Assembly (NCBI GenBank): GCA_033030425.1 | Contig: JAUFSD010000023.1 | Span: 1,178,001-1,242,000, forward strand | Length of the DNA: 64,000 nucleotides | Direction of reading: 5' to 3' | Origin: Verpa conica | Lineage: Eukaryota; Ascomycota; Pezizomycetes; Pezizales; Morchellaceae | Shown: positions 34,658-47,059 of the stretch, piece by piece | How positions within the stretch are numbered: position 1 is the first letter of the stretch | How the letters are laid out: every line of letters starts with the position of its first letter | The notes under the pieces: model-generated | The model's input: only the letters and a program-made list of their open reading frames with translations | The model's database searches: none | What the model was told of the DNA's origin: nothing | Program-made: the position numbers and the translations under genes

Positions 34658-37600
34658 CAATTAGAACGGATAGAGACAGATGGTTTTTGGGCCCACGTGC
34701 GGTGAGAGCTCCCGCTCGGAGAAACATTCTTGGTACATCTGCCCAGTACTAGTACTGTACACCTCGCTGTTCTCGCAATACATTTTAGATGATTTTGGAA
34801 GGTTTTTTCTGTAGTAGATTCCAAGAAGATAAGCGTGTTTGCCGGTCGAGTATGGCAGGGTGTGTTGTGAAGTGATTCCAGCCTGGGCTCTAGAGGATTT
34901 AAATACGCAGAGCCTAGCTAGTGACGATAACCCTGTAGGGGGGATAATCTTGCCCAACAGTTGACTACTCCCTCTACCCCGCATAAAGCCAGCGGTCCAA
35001 CTTACTGTATGACTACATTACTTCCGCGTAGTGATGTATATTTCTTGTTTTTTTAGTATTTTTTTTTCGACTGTTCGTGATGTCGACTTTTGACACCTAT
35101 ATTAGTGGGGGCCGCTCAATCAGAACATACCGTTCCTCGGAATACCGTATCGGTTACTTCGGCTAACATAAAACCATGCACCTGATTTGAACTATGAAAA
35201 TTAAGAACCGAAAAAAAAGTGCGGCCGAGAGCAGTGGGCGTACTTTGACAGGGATTATCTACCCGCTCCGCGGACTGAGAACTATGCAGCTAGGATCTGT
35301 GAGGAATTGACACAGATAGTTTCATTGGACAATCCCAAAGCATAAGCTAGTTTGTTGTTCAAGGGACTTTATCGAGGCTCGTGTTGAGGAGTGAGTCGCT
35401 GGTTAGCAAAGCTTTAACACCATTCACAAATCAAAACAAACGCGTAGCATTCATATAATACATTGCTCCATAGGTAAAAAATTCTGATAATCTACGCCTT
35501 AAGACGTAGAATTAACCGAAGAAGCATGTCATTCAATAACAGTCGTCCAGGGTCAAGTCAAAATGAATAGAGGCTGACTTTGTCCAGCCAGCTCGGTCTA
35601 AACACTTGCACAAACCAGACATGCAAGACCAGACAGGTTGGCTGTGCATCGGTCCAGGCCACAATTTGAGTGGTCATATAGGTAACATATGAATTTTATA
35701 ATTCTTATTTTCTATTGCTAATTCATTAACTCTTATCCAACTACAAATTGGGCCCATAAATGTTACCTAGAAGAGGGGACGAATTTACTATGAGACTCAG
35801 CTGTCTTAATTCGATCATACACATCGTAAATGTAGCAGCCCAATTCCACTCATTGGCCGGACCAGACAAAATAATAAGGGGGACCGCATTGGACTGCATT
35901 AGACCATTCCAAAACTTGGCCCAGTCAACATCTGAATCTAGCCGGAACTGTGAATACGACACCCCATCTGCTGGGAGTTCAGGGCGCAAGGAAACCATAG
36001 ATTTAGAGCGGATATTTGGTACGGTACGTTACCACAGTATCTCCGGAGCCATAGAATTTCTCTTGTCTCCCTGGCCAGCAATCTTGATGACCTGCTTACT
36101 ACCCATTAACTTCACCTCATGGACCATCTAGTGCATGAGACTGATACTTATTGATTGAGAGAATCATGATGACGACCAAACATGAGACACCTAAGGGTGG
36201 AAGCTTAGTAGTGCCCTAGTAGCCAGTCGATCGTCCATCCACATTGTCGATGGCCATTTACGCATTTGGCCTAATGTATAAAAGTTCGTGATCTCTACCA
36301 CCACTCAATATGTAAAGACAGGTCGTGCTATCTTTGCATAGGACCAGCTCATATTAAGAATAAAGCGAGTACATGTCATACAAGCCTATATGTAGATAGG
36401 GACTTGTAGAGAAACGCTGAGATATAAAGCGAGTACCAGTCATACAAGCCTATATGCATATATGGATTTGTAGAGAAACGCTGAGATATAAACCGATATC
36501 ACGATGGCCACTGCTTGCTCAAGACAACTAGCAAGAAAGTTAGATGATTATTATATTATTGTTCCATCTTGGTGTTTCCTGTATCATTACACGAGAACGT
36601 TTACCACGCTTATTATAGAAATATTTGCGGTGAGATCTTAAATCACCCTAAAACGACGTCTCCCATTTTTTTTCAACTCGAACTGACTTTTTGGCACTCA
36701 TCATGCTCATAGGTACGCTTGCTTGTGAGAATATAGGAGCCTAATTATCTATACACCCACTAAGATTAGCACTTAAAATAGCAGTTGTCAGATAAATAAA
36801 TATTTCTTTATAAACAGGAATGAACTTAAGGGAATTTCTATTGGGGGTAAATTATAAAGAATAGTAGTAATTAATACTTAGAAATAATAAGAATCATATT
36901 ACTTCACTTCACCAAGAACTAATCCGCACTCATTTATAAAAAATCACCTTGACTTAAATATATTACCCCATCCTAATCCGACAATATATAAGGCCATTAC
37001 TATCCAAGCCCCCATACCAACCGGCACCCAAGAGATCCTATAGTAATCGTTAGCTTGTGCAAGGCTCCCCTGATCCTAGAGTACGTAAAGATGAACTACG
37101 ACGGTTTGCTATTAATATTGACCCAAACAAAAAGTATACTCACAAAAAAAAGTTCTCTAAGACCGTCAGTACCTTTATAGAAACTTGATAATGGGACTGT
37201 GAGTGGTAGTGCTGTAATGAGTGGTTTCCGGAGGCTAATAACTAGCCCTGTGATGCCCAAAGACTGCCAGATTCGAAATCTTACTACCGCGCCTTAGAAA
37301 TCTCTAAGAACATCGAAGAGTAAAGAATTTCATGTAGTATAGTAGTCCTTTGTACAGTCTGTACCACTTGTCCCTTAAAACCTAAGGTGAATATCAGACT
37401 ACCCTACAAGCCGTTCATCTGATCCTAACACCCAAACCGAATTGACTATCCGACTACCAGCTGGTATAATGTTGGATTGGATGATTCTCCAGCAGAATTT
37501 CTCATTTGATCGTACGCGTAACAGCGTCGTAAGTCGAATACCCTAATATGTCAATATATTATAATGTTTATAACAAAGATAACCCAAAAGGCCCCACTTG

Positions 37601-38965
37601 AAACCTTTATTGAGAAAAAACCCAAAATACCCGTATGGATACTGGCTCAGCAGAGGTATCTCTCAACTCAAATAGAAAGTATTTAGTCTTGTAGTAAGTA
37701 TGATGAGGGAAATCGGTCGAGGAAATGCCGGTATCGCAAGAAACCCGCTCATAAATCCATTATACTGAGGCTCTCGGTAAGCAGTGAAAATGATGGAGAA
37801 TGTTGGGGTTTGGCATGGAAAGATTTATGAGTGCGGATTCTATCTACATTCACACCTACATGCTTAGCCTTCGCGGGTTAATAAGATTCCACCACACCCC
37901 CCCCCCACGTCAGGGGCGGACTGGTACCTACCCAACCAACCATCCCACATGAGTTCTCTTTGCCAATGTCACACATCCTTGTCGATCGTAGGGACAGCGG
38001 AGTACACCGCCACCACAAATAGAGCAGCAGACCAAATTAGGCGAAAATACGTAGAGAGAATGATAAATACAACCAAAGTTTTATGGCCGCGGATCTAGGG
38101 GTTTAGAACTATAGGCTTATGTTATACGTTAATCTGTTCCTTGAATCCGCTATATCTTGGTAGATAAGGATTGAAGTGTTTACCACAGGTAGTAAGTAAC
38201 ACAAGGTTGCACATTCCCTCGGCAAAATCCTTGGTTGTCATGCATATTGTAAATTTTTTGATTGTACCATAGGCTCACGATGAATCTGAACCCCGAGAAC
38301 GCGACCTGTAAGAATACGAGTATAGGATACCAACTACGGTAACTATTTTGTATACCTCACCGTGTGCTGAGGCCCTTTCTACGCGCAGACGTGTTATTTT
38401 GACCCTAAACTGGGATAGCTCGGAATGTAAAGCTCTCGGCAACGGCATGTACCTATGTCAACGCTAAGCACTGAGATACCCTTGAAAGGGAAATAGTTAT
38501 AACGGCAAGATACACTCGTAACGCGATACAGAGCAGAAATCTCTAGAATTGCGACTTGTAAGACAGTATATCTGTTCACCAACCTTGATCTGGACTTAGC
38601 AAAGTATACTCTAAATTCTATGCTTAGCCTAAATCTCTCCAATAAGATACAACAGGCAACAGGACAACAGTGCAATACTAGCCGCTCAGATCCATGATAC
38701 CCGGTATGTCCCAATATTTCAGCCCTAACATAAGTATGCCGTAGATTCAGCTAGTGTCGATACTTCCCAGGACTCAGTCACATTCTTCAGCCTAAGCTGT
38801 GGATAGAGCTGATGTAGAACATGCAAATATTCAATTCTTCTACCGGATCCAATAATTTGTCCCGCAATGCTAAACCCTAAATGTAGCACCAATGAGCATA
38901 AAATCCTTTATACCCAAGTCTTTATACTAGGAGCAACTGCTGCACGTCTCCCCCACCTCAAACAG
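34658..38965. other. 4.3-kb gene desert
   Basis: A minus-strand frame at 34661-34984 (107 codons) lies in line with exon 1 of the zinc-finger paralogue and might hold part of its missing 5' end, but I see no homology. Overlapping frames at 35741-36131 lie in GGACC-rich repeat-like sequence resembling the 21.5-kb element. The 64-bp tandem duplication is at 36361-36488. A run of about ten C residues is near 37898. No other gene is supported. Confidence 0.4.
36361..36488. repeat. 64-bp tandem duplication
   Basis: Units start TAAAGCGAGTAC at 36361 and 36425. Each continues with TCATACAAGCCTATATG and TTGTAGAGAAACGCTGAGAT. The middle of the second unit (CATATATGGA against TAGATAGGGAC) has diverged. 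There is no coding potential. Confidence 0.85.
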
Positions 38966-39748
38966 TCACACTGAATGACAAGGTAAGACATTCTCAACCC
39001 CCCTACGGGTATGTCTCCTTATCGTGCCACGACCTTGCGAGAGCTCCGACCTTCCCGTAGACGACCCCCTTGTATCCAGTCTTTCAACCATAACCATCTG
39101 AGACCAACTTCCAGGCCATTCACTAGGTTGAACCCCCGACTCAGGAGAAACAAGACTACTTCCCCCAGTCGAACTAACGCCGGCACTCTCACCAGTCCTC
39201 ACATCTTTGAGCTCTTCCTTTCTTGATAAAGGGTGAAACCAACGCCGCAGCCTTCTGTTGTGGCACAAATTGTATAAAAAATGCCCTATGATGTACAATA
39301 GAGACATAGCCATAATGGAAAGTGCAACGTATAGAATAGATTTTCTCGTCAACACTTCCCCGGGTGTCTTTGCTGTATTCCAGCCGCAAGATGTACAGCT
39401 CTTTACAGGTTCATCAATGCCGTTAGTGGGAGCTGGAACTGTTACGGTGATAAAAATCAGCGGAGGTGAAGAACCCAGAGGATGAAACGAGGATGAGGGC
39501 TGCCAGTAAACAGTTCGCATAACTACACTTGTAATTGTCCTGGTAGCCTTCGCTATGAGCAGAGTTACTGTATCATTAAAACCGGCATTCTCCATTACCG
39601 TGCTTTGAGTGCTTCCGAATTGAGTAGTCTCGGCATCACGACTAAGAAGATCCGATCCATCTCTGTAGCTGAGAACATCGGGCAAGACTGCCGCTGCTGC
39701 TAGGAGGCCATGAATAGAGCCGAGGAGGAAATCGATGATGATATTCAT
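38966..39748 (-). CDS. Single-pass membrane protein (260 residues), unknown family
   Basis: A single exon. Residues 1-23 (IIIDFLLGSIHGLLAAAAVL) fit a signal peptide. Residues ~24-135 form a Ser/Thr-rich lumenal or extracellular part with a CTSCGW motif near 118-123. A hydrophobic segment follows at about 138-160 (ILYVALSIMAMSLLYIIGHF), then a basic stop-transfer patch (HNRRLRRW) and a ~90-residue Ser/Gly/Arg-rich tail. This is type I topology. I recognise no domain. It shares the plan of the 6.2-8.5 kb protein but no evident sequence. The ATG at 39748 is the only start that includes the whole hydrophobic leader. Neighbours give no functional hint. Confidence 0.7.
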   Translation of the reverse strand: MNIIIDFLLGSIHGLLAAAAVLPDVLSYRDGSDLLSRDAETTQFGSTQSTVMENAGFNDTVTLLIAKATRTITSVVMRTVYWQPSSSFHPLGSSPPLIFITVTVPAPTNGIDEPVKSCTSCGWNTAKTPGEVLTRKSILYVALSIMAMSLLYIIGHFLYNLCHNRRLRRWFHPLSRKEELKDVRTGESAGVSSTGGSSLVSPESGVQPSEWPGSWSQMVMVERLDTRGSSTGRSELSQGRGTIRRHTRRGVENVLPCHSV

Positions 39749-41215
39749 CCTTATGGTAGTTTCACAGTAGGTAAAGATATGACTGATGATGCAGCATTTG
39801 ATGCCGGTAGATGGAATTATGTGATTAAAGTTTGTTGCATGTTACCCGGGACACTAGGTGTATGTACAGTAGCTCGGAATCAATTGACCCATCAACTAGA
39901 AAGAGTTCATACTAGGATTATCTCTACTATTATCAAATAATTCCATCACCAGAATCCGGGAGTAATATCACCTATTAGCAGAATAAGATAACAAGTTGCC
40001 AACTGCTTCAACTAAAACAAATGTAGTTTATAAGGGTACCGTATAATCCAAGTTCATCCAACCCGTTATTACTGGGGGCAATATGCGTCACCCATGATAA
40101 AAAAAAAAGAATTATAACAGGTCTCACCTATATATACTCGCCCTCCAGGAAAAGAACCACGAAACAAGGGGCGCACGAGGGTATCTCAGAAGTTCAAACC
40201 CACCTAGTAACCCAAACTTACTGAGTAAATAGTGTCAAAATACATGCTTCCGCCACTTAAACGCCTCCGATCGTGCTGTACATCCCCCCGTATGAAAGTG
40301 CATGTATCTACCTATCTTGCTCTAGTGTATTCAATTTGCCGTTCCAGTGCGTGTTAAGCCATTTTATACGCGTTTGGTTCAAGCCCATGTGTAGATCGAG
40401 ACAAACACAGTGTTGGAGTGCAGGGGGCGGGACAGATCTGCCTGTACCCCGTGCCAAATAGAATTCATTAACGTACGGCAGATATGGTAGACCCTATCCT
40501 CCTTCTTGGCCCATGAAGAAAGGCACCGTGCTAGGGGGCTTGTCTACAATTGAGCCTCATGCATGGATAAGCGAGATAGCCCCCGGTGGAATTATTGTGG
40601 AAACATGGGTTATGAGCAGGGGCTTTGCAGCCAATACTGATGCTGGAATCTCCGCCGAGGATCAAGAAGGCCAATCAAGGACATTGGTCTTGCACGCCAC
40701 ACTTCCACAATAATTCTACCGGATACTGTATTTATACTTGTACCACCTATCTCGTGGACTTGGGAGCCGCATTTGAAATAACGCCGCATCCCCATGGTTG
40801 CTTTTGCTGCCCACCGGTGGTACGCGCATGAGACTATATATAACCCTAACCCATAATAGGTGCGATTCATAATGATTAGAAACCGCATCTCTATCCCTCG
40901 GACTAATGGCCCGAGGGAATTAAAAGTCATGCTGCAGAGTGCTGAACGAATGAAACCCCGGTGTAAAAGCGGGAAGGTTGATACAGGGGGTTAAGAGGTT
41001 GGACTACGTGGTTAGTTATGTATAAAATAAATACCGTATTTATTTATGAAATTCGACCCACTCAGCTAGCAAGAGACATGAATGTAGACTATAATCTAGA
41101 TTAATCTTCACTGTCCCATGTGCTCTCCCCAATATTCCAGTCATTTCGACGAGAAGGTTGTACCCGCCTACCATCTATCATACCCGCGGCACAATAAGTA
41201 CCCCAAAATACTGCT
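39749..41215. other. Gene-free stretch
   Basis: No supported gene. A block near 40146-40290 (AAAAGAACCACGAAACAAGG, GCGCACGAGGG) resembles blocks near 41705-41800 and 42120-42300, suggesting three diverged copies of one repeat. The motif TAACCCTAACC lies near 40841-40851. Frames at 40513-40930 overlap on both strands without motifs. Confidence 0.4.
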
Positions 41216-41459
41216 CTCTGATAGGGAATACCTATTGGATAAGGAGGCCTTTCTGTGTAGAGTATACCTGACTACTGGTGAGAATACTCACCTGTATTTC
41301 CGGTTACTTGTTGCCTACAGCTATCACTCATCCTGGAGGACGAGTACAATACTGCCTTACTTCTGGCAGGCAATAAGAAATGCAATTAGTTTCTTACCAA
41401 TAGACAGGTATACTCTACACTGAAAGGCCTCGGTATCCAATAGGTATTCCCCATCAGAG
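41216..41459. mobile_element. 244-bp foldback element with ~55-bp inverted arms
   Basis: The left arm (41216-41270) starts CTCTGATAGGGAATACC and runs through AGAGTATACCTG. The right arm (41405-41459) is its reverse complement with only a few mismatches. The 134-bp spacer contains a further short inverted repeat (TTGTTGCCTACAG with CTGGCAGGCAATAA). The mirrored frames found on both strands here are products of the inverted repeat. No target-site duplication was recognised. A foldback or MITE-type DNA element is the best reading. Confidence 0.75.
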
Positions 41460-42542
41460 GCCTGCGCCTCTATACTTATTGGCTGCCATAAGTAGATACA
41501 AAATTCGACATGCTGTGGCCGGTCCGGAGTAATATGCATTTTTACACAATTATCAGTACAAAAAATAAAAACAAAACAGTTCTACTCTGTATCAGCGCAA
41601 GTATGTATCTTTCGTACCTGGAATTTCCATAGCCCCCAACTGTTCTACGTGATAACGCACGCCCATCCCCAACTACAATAGGTTAGATTTTGTAAGGTAC
41701 CCCAGGAGAAGGAATAGTTAAGGAATAGGGGAGTACGCGCGGAGGTGTCTCATAAGTACAGACTCACCTGAAAACCCCAAATAAAGCAAACAGTCATTAT
41801 TCCTGCTTTTACAAATTCACTGGAAGCCCTCATCACCAAAGATGTTAGGTTATTGAGTATTTGACATTAAATCATGTCACTCGATATATACCCCCGGGGT
41901 AAGTTCGATCGATACGTAATCAATCTGATTAGATATTACCTAATACGATCTAGTTGCGACACGGGCCAACTGTGCAACCCCGTCGGATACGAGTACCGTC
42001 CTAGGGTGAAACACAGTCTTACTCATGCTTATCAACCGTGGCTTTGACCAATCTAGAAGGATTAGCGAAAGATATCTTCATTATGTTGGTGCTCCCACTG
42101 AAATTGCCCTCGCTCTCTAGTAAAAGAACCAGAATACAGGGGGGGGTACGCACGGAGGCGTCTCGGAAGTCATATGCACCTAGTCCCAAGTAAGGCAAAG
42201 AACAAGCTATTATAATGATTCAAGAAACTCCCGTTATCAGAAATAGGTAAATAGTGACAAGATACGTGCTTCCCCCCGGTCGTGCCTGTGCATAACCCCC
42301 TCCATTTTCTAGTCGTTTTCCTAGAGGAGAAGTATATCTGATCGCAGGGACCTTTTATCTTAAGGTGTCTTTGATTAATTGATTTAATTCAAGCCTATGA
42401 AGGTATAGACCATTCCCGTCAATCTGGCTTGGGCCTCAAAAATTTAAGCAGCTAGTAGCGGGGTTAAATCCCTACGTACCCGGAGATAGCGAATTAGTCA
42501 GATGTGTATGGTGCTCGCAGAAAGCTGAGGTCTGTGGAATGG

Positions 42543-42583
42543 ACTCCTATTGCATACCATTTTGTATGGTATGTAATAGTAGT
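42543..42583. repeat. Hairpin with ~18-bp arms
   Basis: The left arm ends CTATTGCATACCAT and the right arm begins TATGGTATGTAATAG, around TTTG, with a single mismatch in the core and a few at the base. No T-run follows and no gene ends nearby, so it is not read as a terminator. Confidence 0.7.
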
Positions 42584-44169
42584 TGCTTCTAAACACGCTA
42601 GGGGTTTATGAAGTCGCTGTATTATAAGTGGTGCGATGTTGCGTATCATCTGGTCCACTGAAACCGGCTATCATACCTGGAATGTGCCAGCCTCGGAGCC
42701 GCCGTGGACGTGCCTAAGACTTAGCTAGAATTGTCTTTCCTTTCGTTACGGCAAGTGTACTCTTGGACCTAGTTTTTTCTTTGGAGGCTAGCACCGAGAC
42801 CGATCTTATGTGTACTGTATTTAACCTGGGTTAGATCCCATTTCACCAGTCGTAAGTTTGCTTTAAATGAAGAATTACTGATGCGATCTGGTATTTCTAG
42901 TTATCGATGATATATTTTACAAGTGTAGATTATGTAAGTGGGGGTGTATAGTGAGGAATCTTCAACGAAGACACATTTAAACCCCCACTTTAATGTATAG
43001 TATTACCTGATGACTTTGATTTCTTAGGGTAACTGAATCAAGTTGGCCTTAGTATTAGTTGTGGATAGGTTTGATATTCTCTTACGTTTCGGTAGTGTAT
43101 AAATTCTATGTATTGGAGAACCGGGAGGTGTTTTGAGCTAATTAAGAGCTTTAATAGGCTTAAGTAATATATAGATTAGATTAAAAGCGAGATTAGGCAA
43201 TATAATATAAACTATCAACATCCGGGTAAGTTCTTGGGGTCTATGCTCTGGAAAAAGGTTTTCTTTTAAACCAGATGTATTATAAATGAGGAACCCCCCA
43301 ATCTTTCATACACTATAAAATATACTCTGAAGGAAAACTCTGCTGACAGTTATAGAATAGTTACGAGCTCTAGCTTTCCTGTACGATTAGTATGAACTAT
43401 ACCGGAGTATTTAAGGTAGCTATAGGTATATAGCTAATATCAATTGTCGCGGAGGACATCGTTTACTTCGTTTAGTATGACACTAGCTAAGAAAATCCGA
43501 ATACAACAAGTAAGTGGGAGCCTCCGGCAGTGTTATTTATGAATAATTACATTGAGTGGTTCTTTACGGGGGCATTCAGTACTCAAGAAATTTAGACGGT
43601 TTACTATCTCACGCTCTGGCCTGGATTTCACCGAAGGTGTGCTTGTAATAGAGATATCAGTTTTCATCTAGTGGAGCATATTCTAACGAAATGAGTACTT
43701 TACAGACATTTTTTATGGCAATTAGTACCACAAGCGTTAACGTTGCTTTCGTTATCATTCATAGATTTTACATTGCCAGCTGGGCGGTTACTAATCTTAA
43801 GTTTTAACCGTTTAACGCCAAAATTTAGTTATTTAGATAGATAAAGGGCTTCCAGAAACCTAATCGTGGTAATCAGTAGAACTACTGTTGATTCAAATAT
43901 TCATGAGGTATATTACGAGCTATGAGGGTGCTAGTAATATATCTGGACCATACGGCAGCCTCTAACTACCAGAGTAGTTGAAACATAGGAAGATATCTCA
44001 GGTATTTCAGGGAGCTAGGGGGTCTTCCGGGAACATAAATATTATCAATATGCTAACGTTATAATTAGTTGATGGTAAATACTCTTCTGCGGTTATAGAT
44101 TTTACCATCTCAAAACAATACTATATATATGCAGCAGGTGTAACATAAAGTCAAGTACTTATACTGGGG

Positions 44170-44584
44170 TAGTCTGTCTATCCCGCACCCAAGGCCAGAC
44201 GGAATATGGATGTAATCCGTCCTAGTAAATATCTTTGGGCAGACTAGGGCTCTAGTAGGAAAGACCACGGACTATAGACATATCTATGGGGCCTCGGCCG
44301 GCCTAGCCGTCAATGATCTACGGTGGTATTTTATAGCGGATAATGCTATAGTCACCAATAAATGGCTATAGGTGACCGTAAATGACTACGGGGGACTACA
44401 AGGACTTTGGGAACTATGGGGGACTATAGACCGGCTCCAAATAACGTCGAACTAAGGGAGAACCGCAGGACCCTGTAGCGCCCTATAGTCATCTACGGTC
44501 TGGCTTTCTTTCCATGGACAGACTACCGGTCATAGTCTGTCCAGCCCCAGATTCATCGGTGGCCCCGGGTGACTGCAAACATTG
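44170..44584. mobile_element. Diverged relative of the 28.2-kb hAT-type element
   Basis: Read on the minus strand, the right end CAATGTTTGCA parallels CAGTGTTCGCA. Following inward are GGGGCC, the conserved palindrome (44516-44542, arms GGACAGACTA and TAGTCTGTCC), GACTATAGGGC and TAGTCATTTACGG-type blocks. The left portion has AGTCTGTC and CCAGACGGAA like the left of the 28.2-kb copy. The left terminus and target-site duplication are no longer clear. Age is inferred from the degraded ends. Confidence 0.65.
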
Positions 44585-47059
44585 CACATATCACACACAT
44601 TGAGTTCTTACATGCATACATGGTTTATCGAGTTTGGGGATATCTGACTTAACCATGCATACTAAATCATGTTTATTTAGAAGCTTCTCTTTCTTAAAGA
44701 GTCAGGAGGAAATATATACCATAGCGAAATTATTATATCTTTCACCTAGAGATACTATTAAGCCTATATACCCCATCCACAAGGATGACGCCTACGGTTG
44801 AGCTCTATTGTAAGACAATAGAGTATACCAATATAAGTAAGGTAGAGTGCTCCGTCCTCATAGTACACTTCAGCAAGATTCGAAGCCGAGCTGGCATTAC
44901 ACCTTTGATAATCAACACAACCACACACAATAGCTCAATAGTCATGATACTGACTCGGAGCAAAGATGTAGATGACTTCTGTTATATGAGTGATGATCAA
45001 GTATATATTTCAGCTGTACGTAGAGGCACCTTATGAAAATGAGCACGTAGGGTAACTCCATCGAGGGCATTTTCTGTAGCGCCCTAGGAGACCCTAGTGC
45101 GATAACACTAACCAATTGATTGACTTATTGATTTATTGATTAATCATAAACACCAGCCAATGGACTGTACCTGCTCTGCTTATTCGTGTATCCAAGCTTG
45201 GCGATAAAGGAGCGGTAATATGCAACAAACGGGTTGATAAGATGATGGAGGATGAAGACCAAGCGAGGAAAAATATCTTATATGTGCTTACAGTATTGGC
45301 GTTTGCAACTCTCATAAACTATATGTAGCTTTCTATGGTACGCCCACCTATAAGAATATAACTGGGGCTTCATATCATATCTTTATATGGTGGTGGTTGA
45401 ATTAATTAATCGGAGCCCTGGGTGTAAATTATTCTCCTTATATAGTGAATATTCTTATATGAACGCAAAATGAACATAATCTATTGTGTGGGGACAAATG
45501 ACCACTGGTTTATGCAGTGAACATTGCCTCCACATTTAAAAAACCTAGCAAACTGACGAGATAAAGATACGAGATTTACACGCATGGACAAATACATTAC
45601 CAGGCAACTCTATATACAAAGGGTCAAATATAATACACTAGTTGAGGATTTTTGTCCCTAGCGCGCATTCATAGAGTGGGCGCTGCTCGGACCCAGTTAT
45701 CAACAGCCAGCCTATGGTGACTAATCCACGAGGTCATTTACGGAGAATTTAATACAGGAGGCAATGATAATAAAATAATAACATAGCTACAATCATAACG
45801 ATGTTACACATGAAGGAGTTGTTTGTTTTGTGTCCGCTGAAATATAAGGAAGAGTACAAAAAAAACCGAAACAGTTCACCTATGGCCATATATATCTACT
45901 AGTCACCAAGTTCAAAGGATTCGCAAACCACAATGTCTTTCTCCTGTTAAATTATGTACATAAAGCCGATCCTACTCGGTATTCGCCCACCAAGTTATAA
46001 TTAAAAACATTTCTGTGGGCTTTGTATCTCCTAGCGCTAGAATATCTAATACTGATAACTGGGTTTAAACACTCAGCATCGTTACGGGCATCAGGATTTT
46101 GAACCCCCCATACCGTTAGGCTAATGGTGCTAGTGTGAACTAAGTGTTTTTTTGTGCTTTTAACGTCTTGTTTTGAGCTTCGATTGATGGGGGTGTGGGG
46201 TAATACTCATATTCCTATATGGCAATGTCAAAAAAAAGCTCTTATCAATCAACGTGGACTGTTAAAAACTTGTCCAATAGTGCCACTACCGTACTCTCTA
46301 GTATTTATGGAATTACAAAGGCTATAATGTTAGAATACTTCATTTACGTATCCGATAGGGACCTCAAAGCGACCGAGAACGCAGGTCTATGGTGTACTGC
46401 GCGTAGTATTAGAAAAAACTACCATAAAGAGTGTGGGTTTTGGATATTGTTGGTTGCTATGCCTTTCTATTTGTTTGGATGGTGGGGCCATTATACTAAG
46501 TTGTAATGCATAACGTTACCAAAATCACAGTAGATGTGATATTCATGAGACGATAGCCGTGTGCTTAAACCTTTTCTTGTAAGTCGTAAGAAGGTCTTCA
46601 TCTCTCTAAATTGACATGAACTTATTAGGGTCAGCGTAATCTAATCACCGATTATCACTCGTTAACGGTCTAGCTAATCACCATATATCACTCGGTATGT
46701 GGAGCCACATACTAGTTTTCCAAATATTGCTAAGGCAAAGTTCCCATATACTATTACTTCCCGTCCCTAAGAGCATAAAACCTTCATCTGGCTAATTTAT
46801 CCCGCCCTCACGACCCACCTACGTGTAAAGATCTATCTCCTAATTCCAACCCAAGGCGTACAAGTCAATCAAATACAAGCTAGGGACAATCTTTGTCCCC
46901 GATATACTACTCCACAATCTTCAACCCTTTCTCGAGATCAAGAACCTCCTCTCTCTCTCATCAACAAGCTCTTCACACCGCTCGCATTTTCTCTATCTTA
47001 TCTTCAACCACCACACTATTCATTGTTTGCTAGGCGACTACATCAGTTTAGGGACAATG

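Larger units (their letters stand above)
41460..47040. other. 5.6-kb gene desert
   Basis: No supported gene. It contains a hairpin (42543-42583), a diverged relative of the hAT-type element (about 44170-44584) and diverged repeat blocks shared with 40.1 kb. Frames at 44785-45036 and 46219-46506 (+) have no recognisable domain. From about 46840 the sequence becomes pyrimidine-rich, like a fungal 5' leader, just before the LRR-like relic. Confidence 0.45.

Noticed and set aside
37255..37320. CTAAGGCGC motif (minus strand) resembling a tRNA-Leu D arm, with ATTTCGAATCTGG nearby
   Set aside because: No 7-bp acceptor stem or proper B box follows, and the putative anticodon stem has only three pairs. 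Not a tRNA.
41118..41539. Two similar short proteins on opposite strands containing GEYLLDTEAFQCRVYL and DREYLLDKEAFLCRVYL
   Set aside because: They arise from the two arms of the foldback element and are not independent genes.
46080..46140. tRNA-like stretch on the minus strand (TTAGCCTAACGGTATGG with GGTTCAAAATCC)
   Set aside because: It has an A-box-like and a B-box-like sequence, but they are only about 10 nt apart and no acceptor or T stem pairs. At best it is a fragment.
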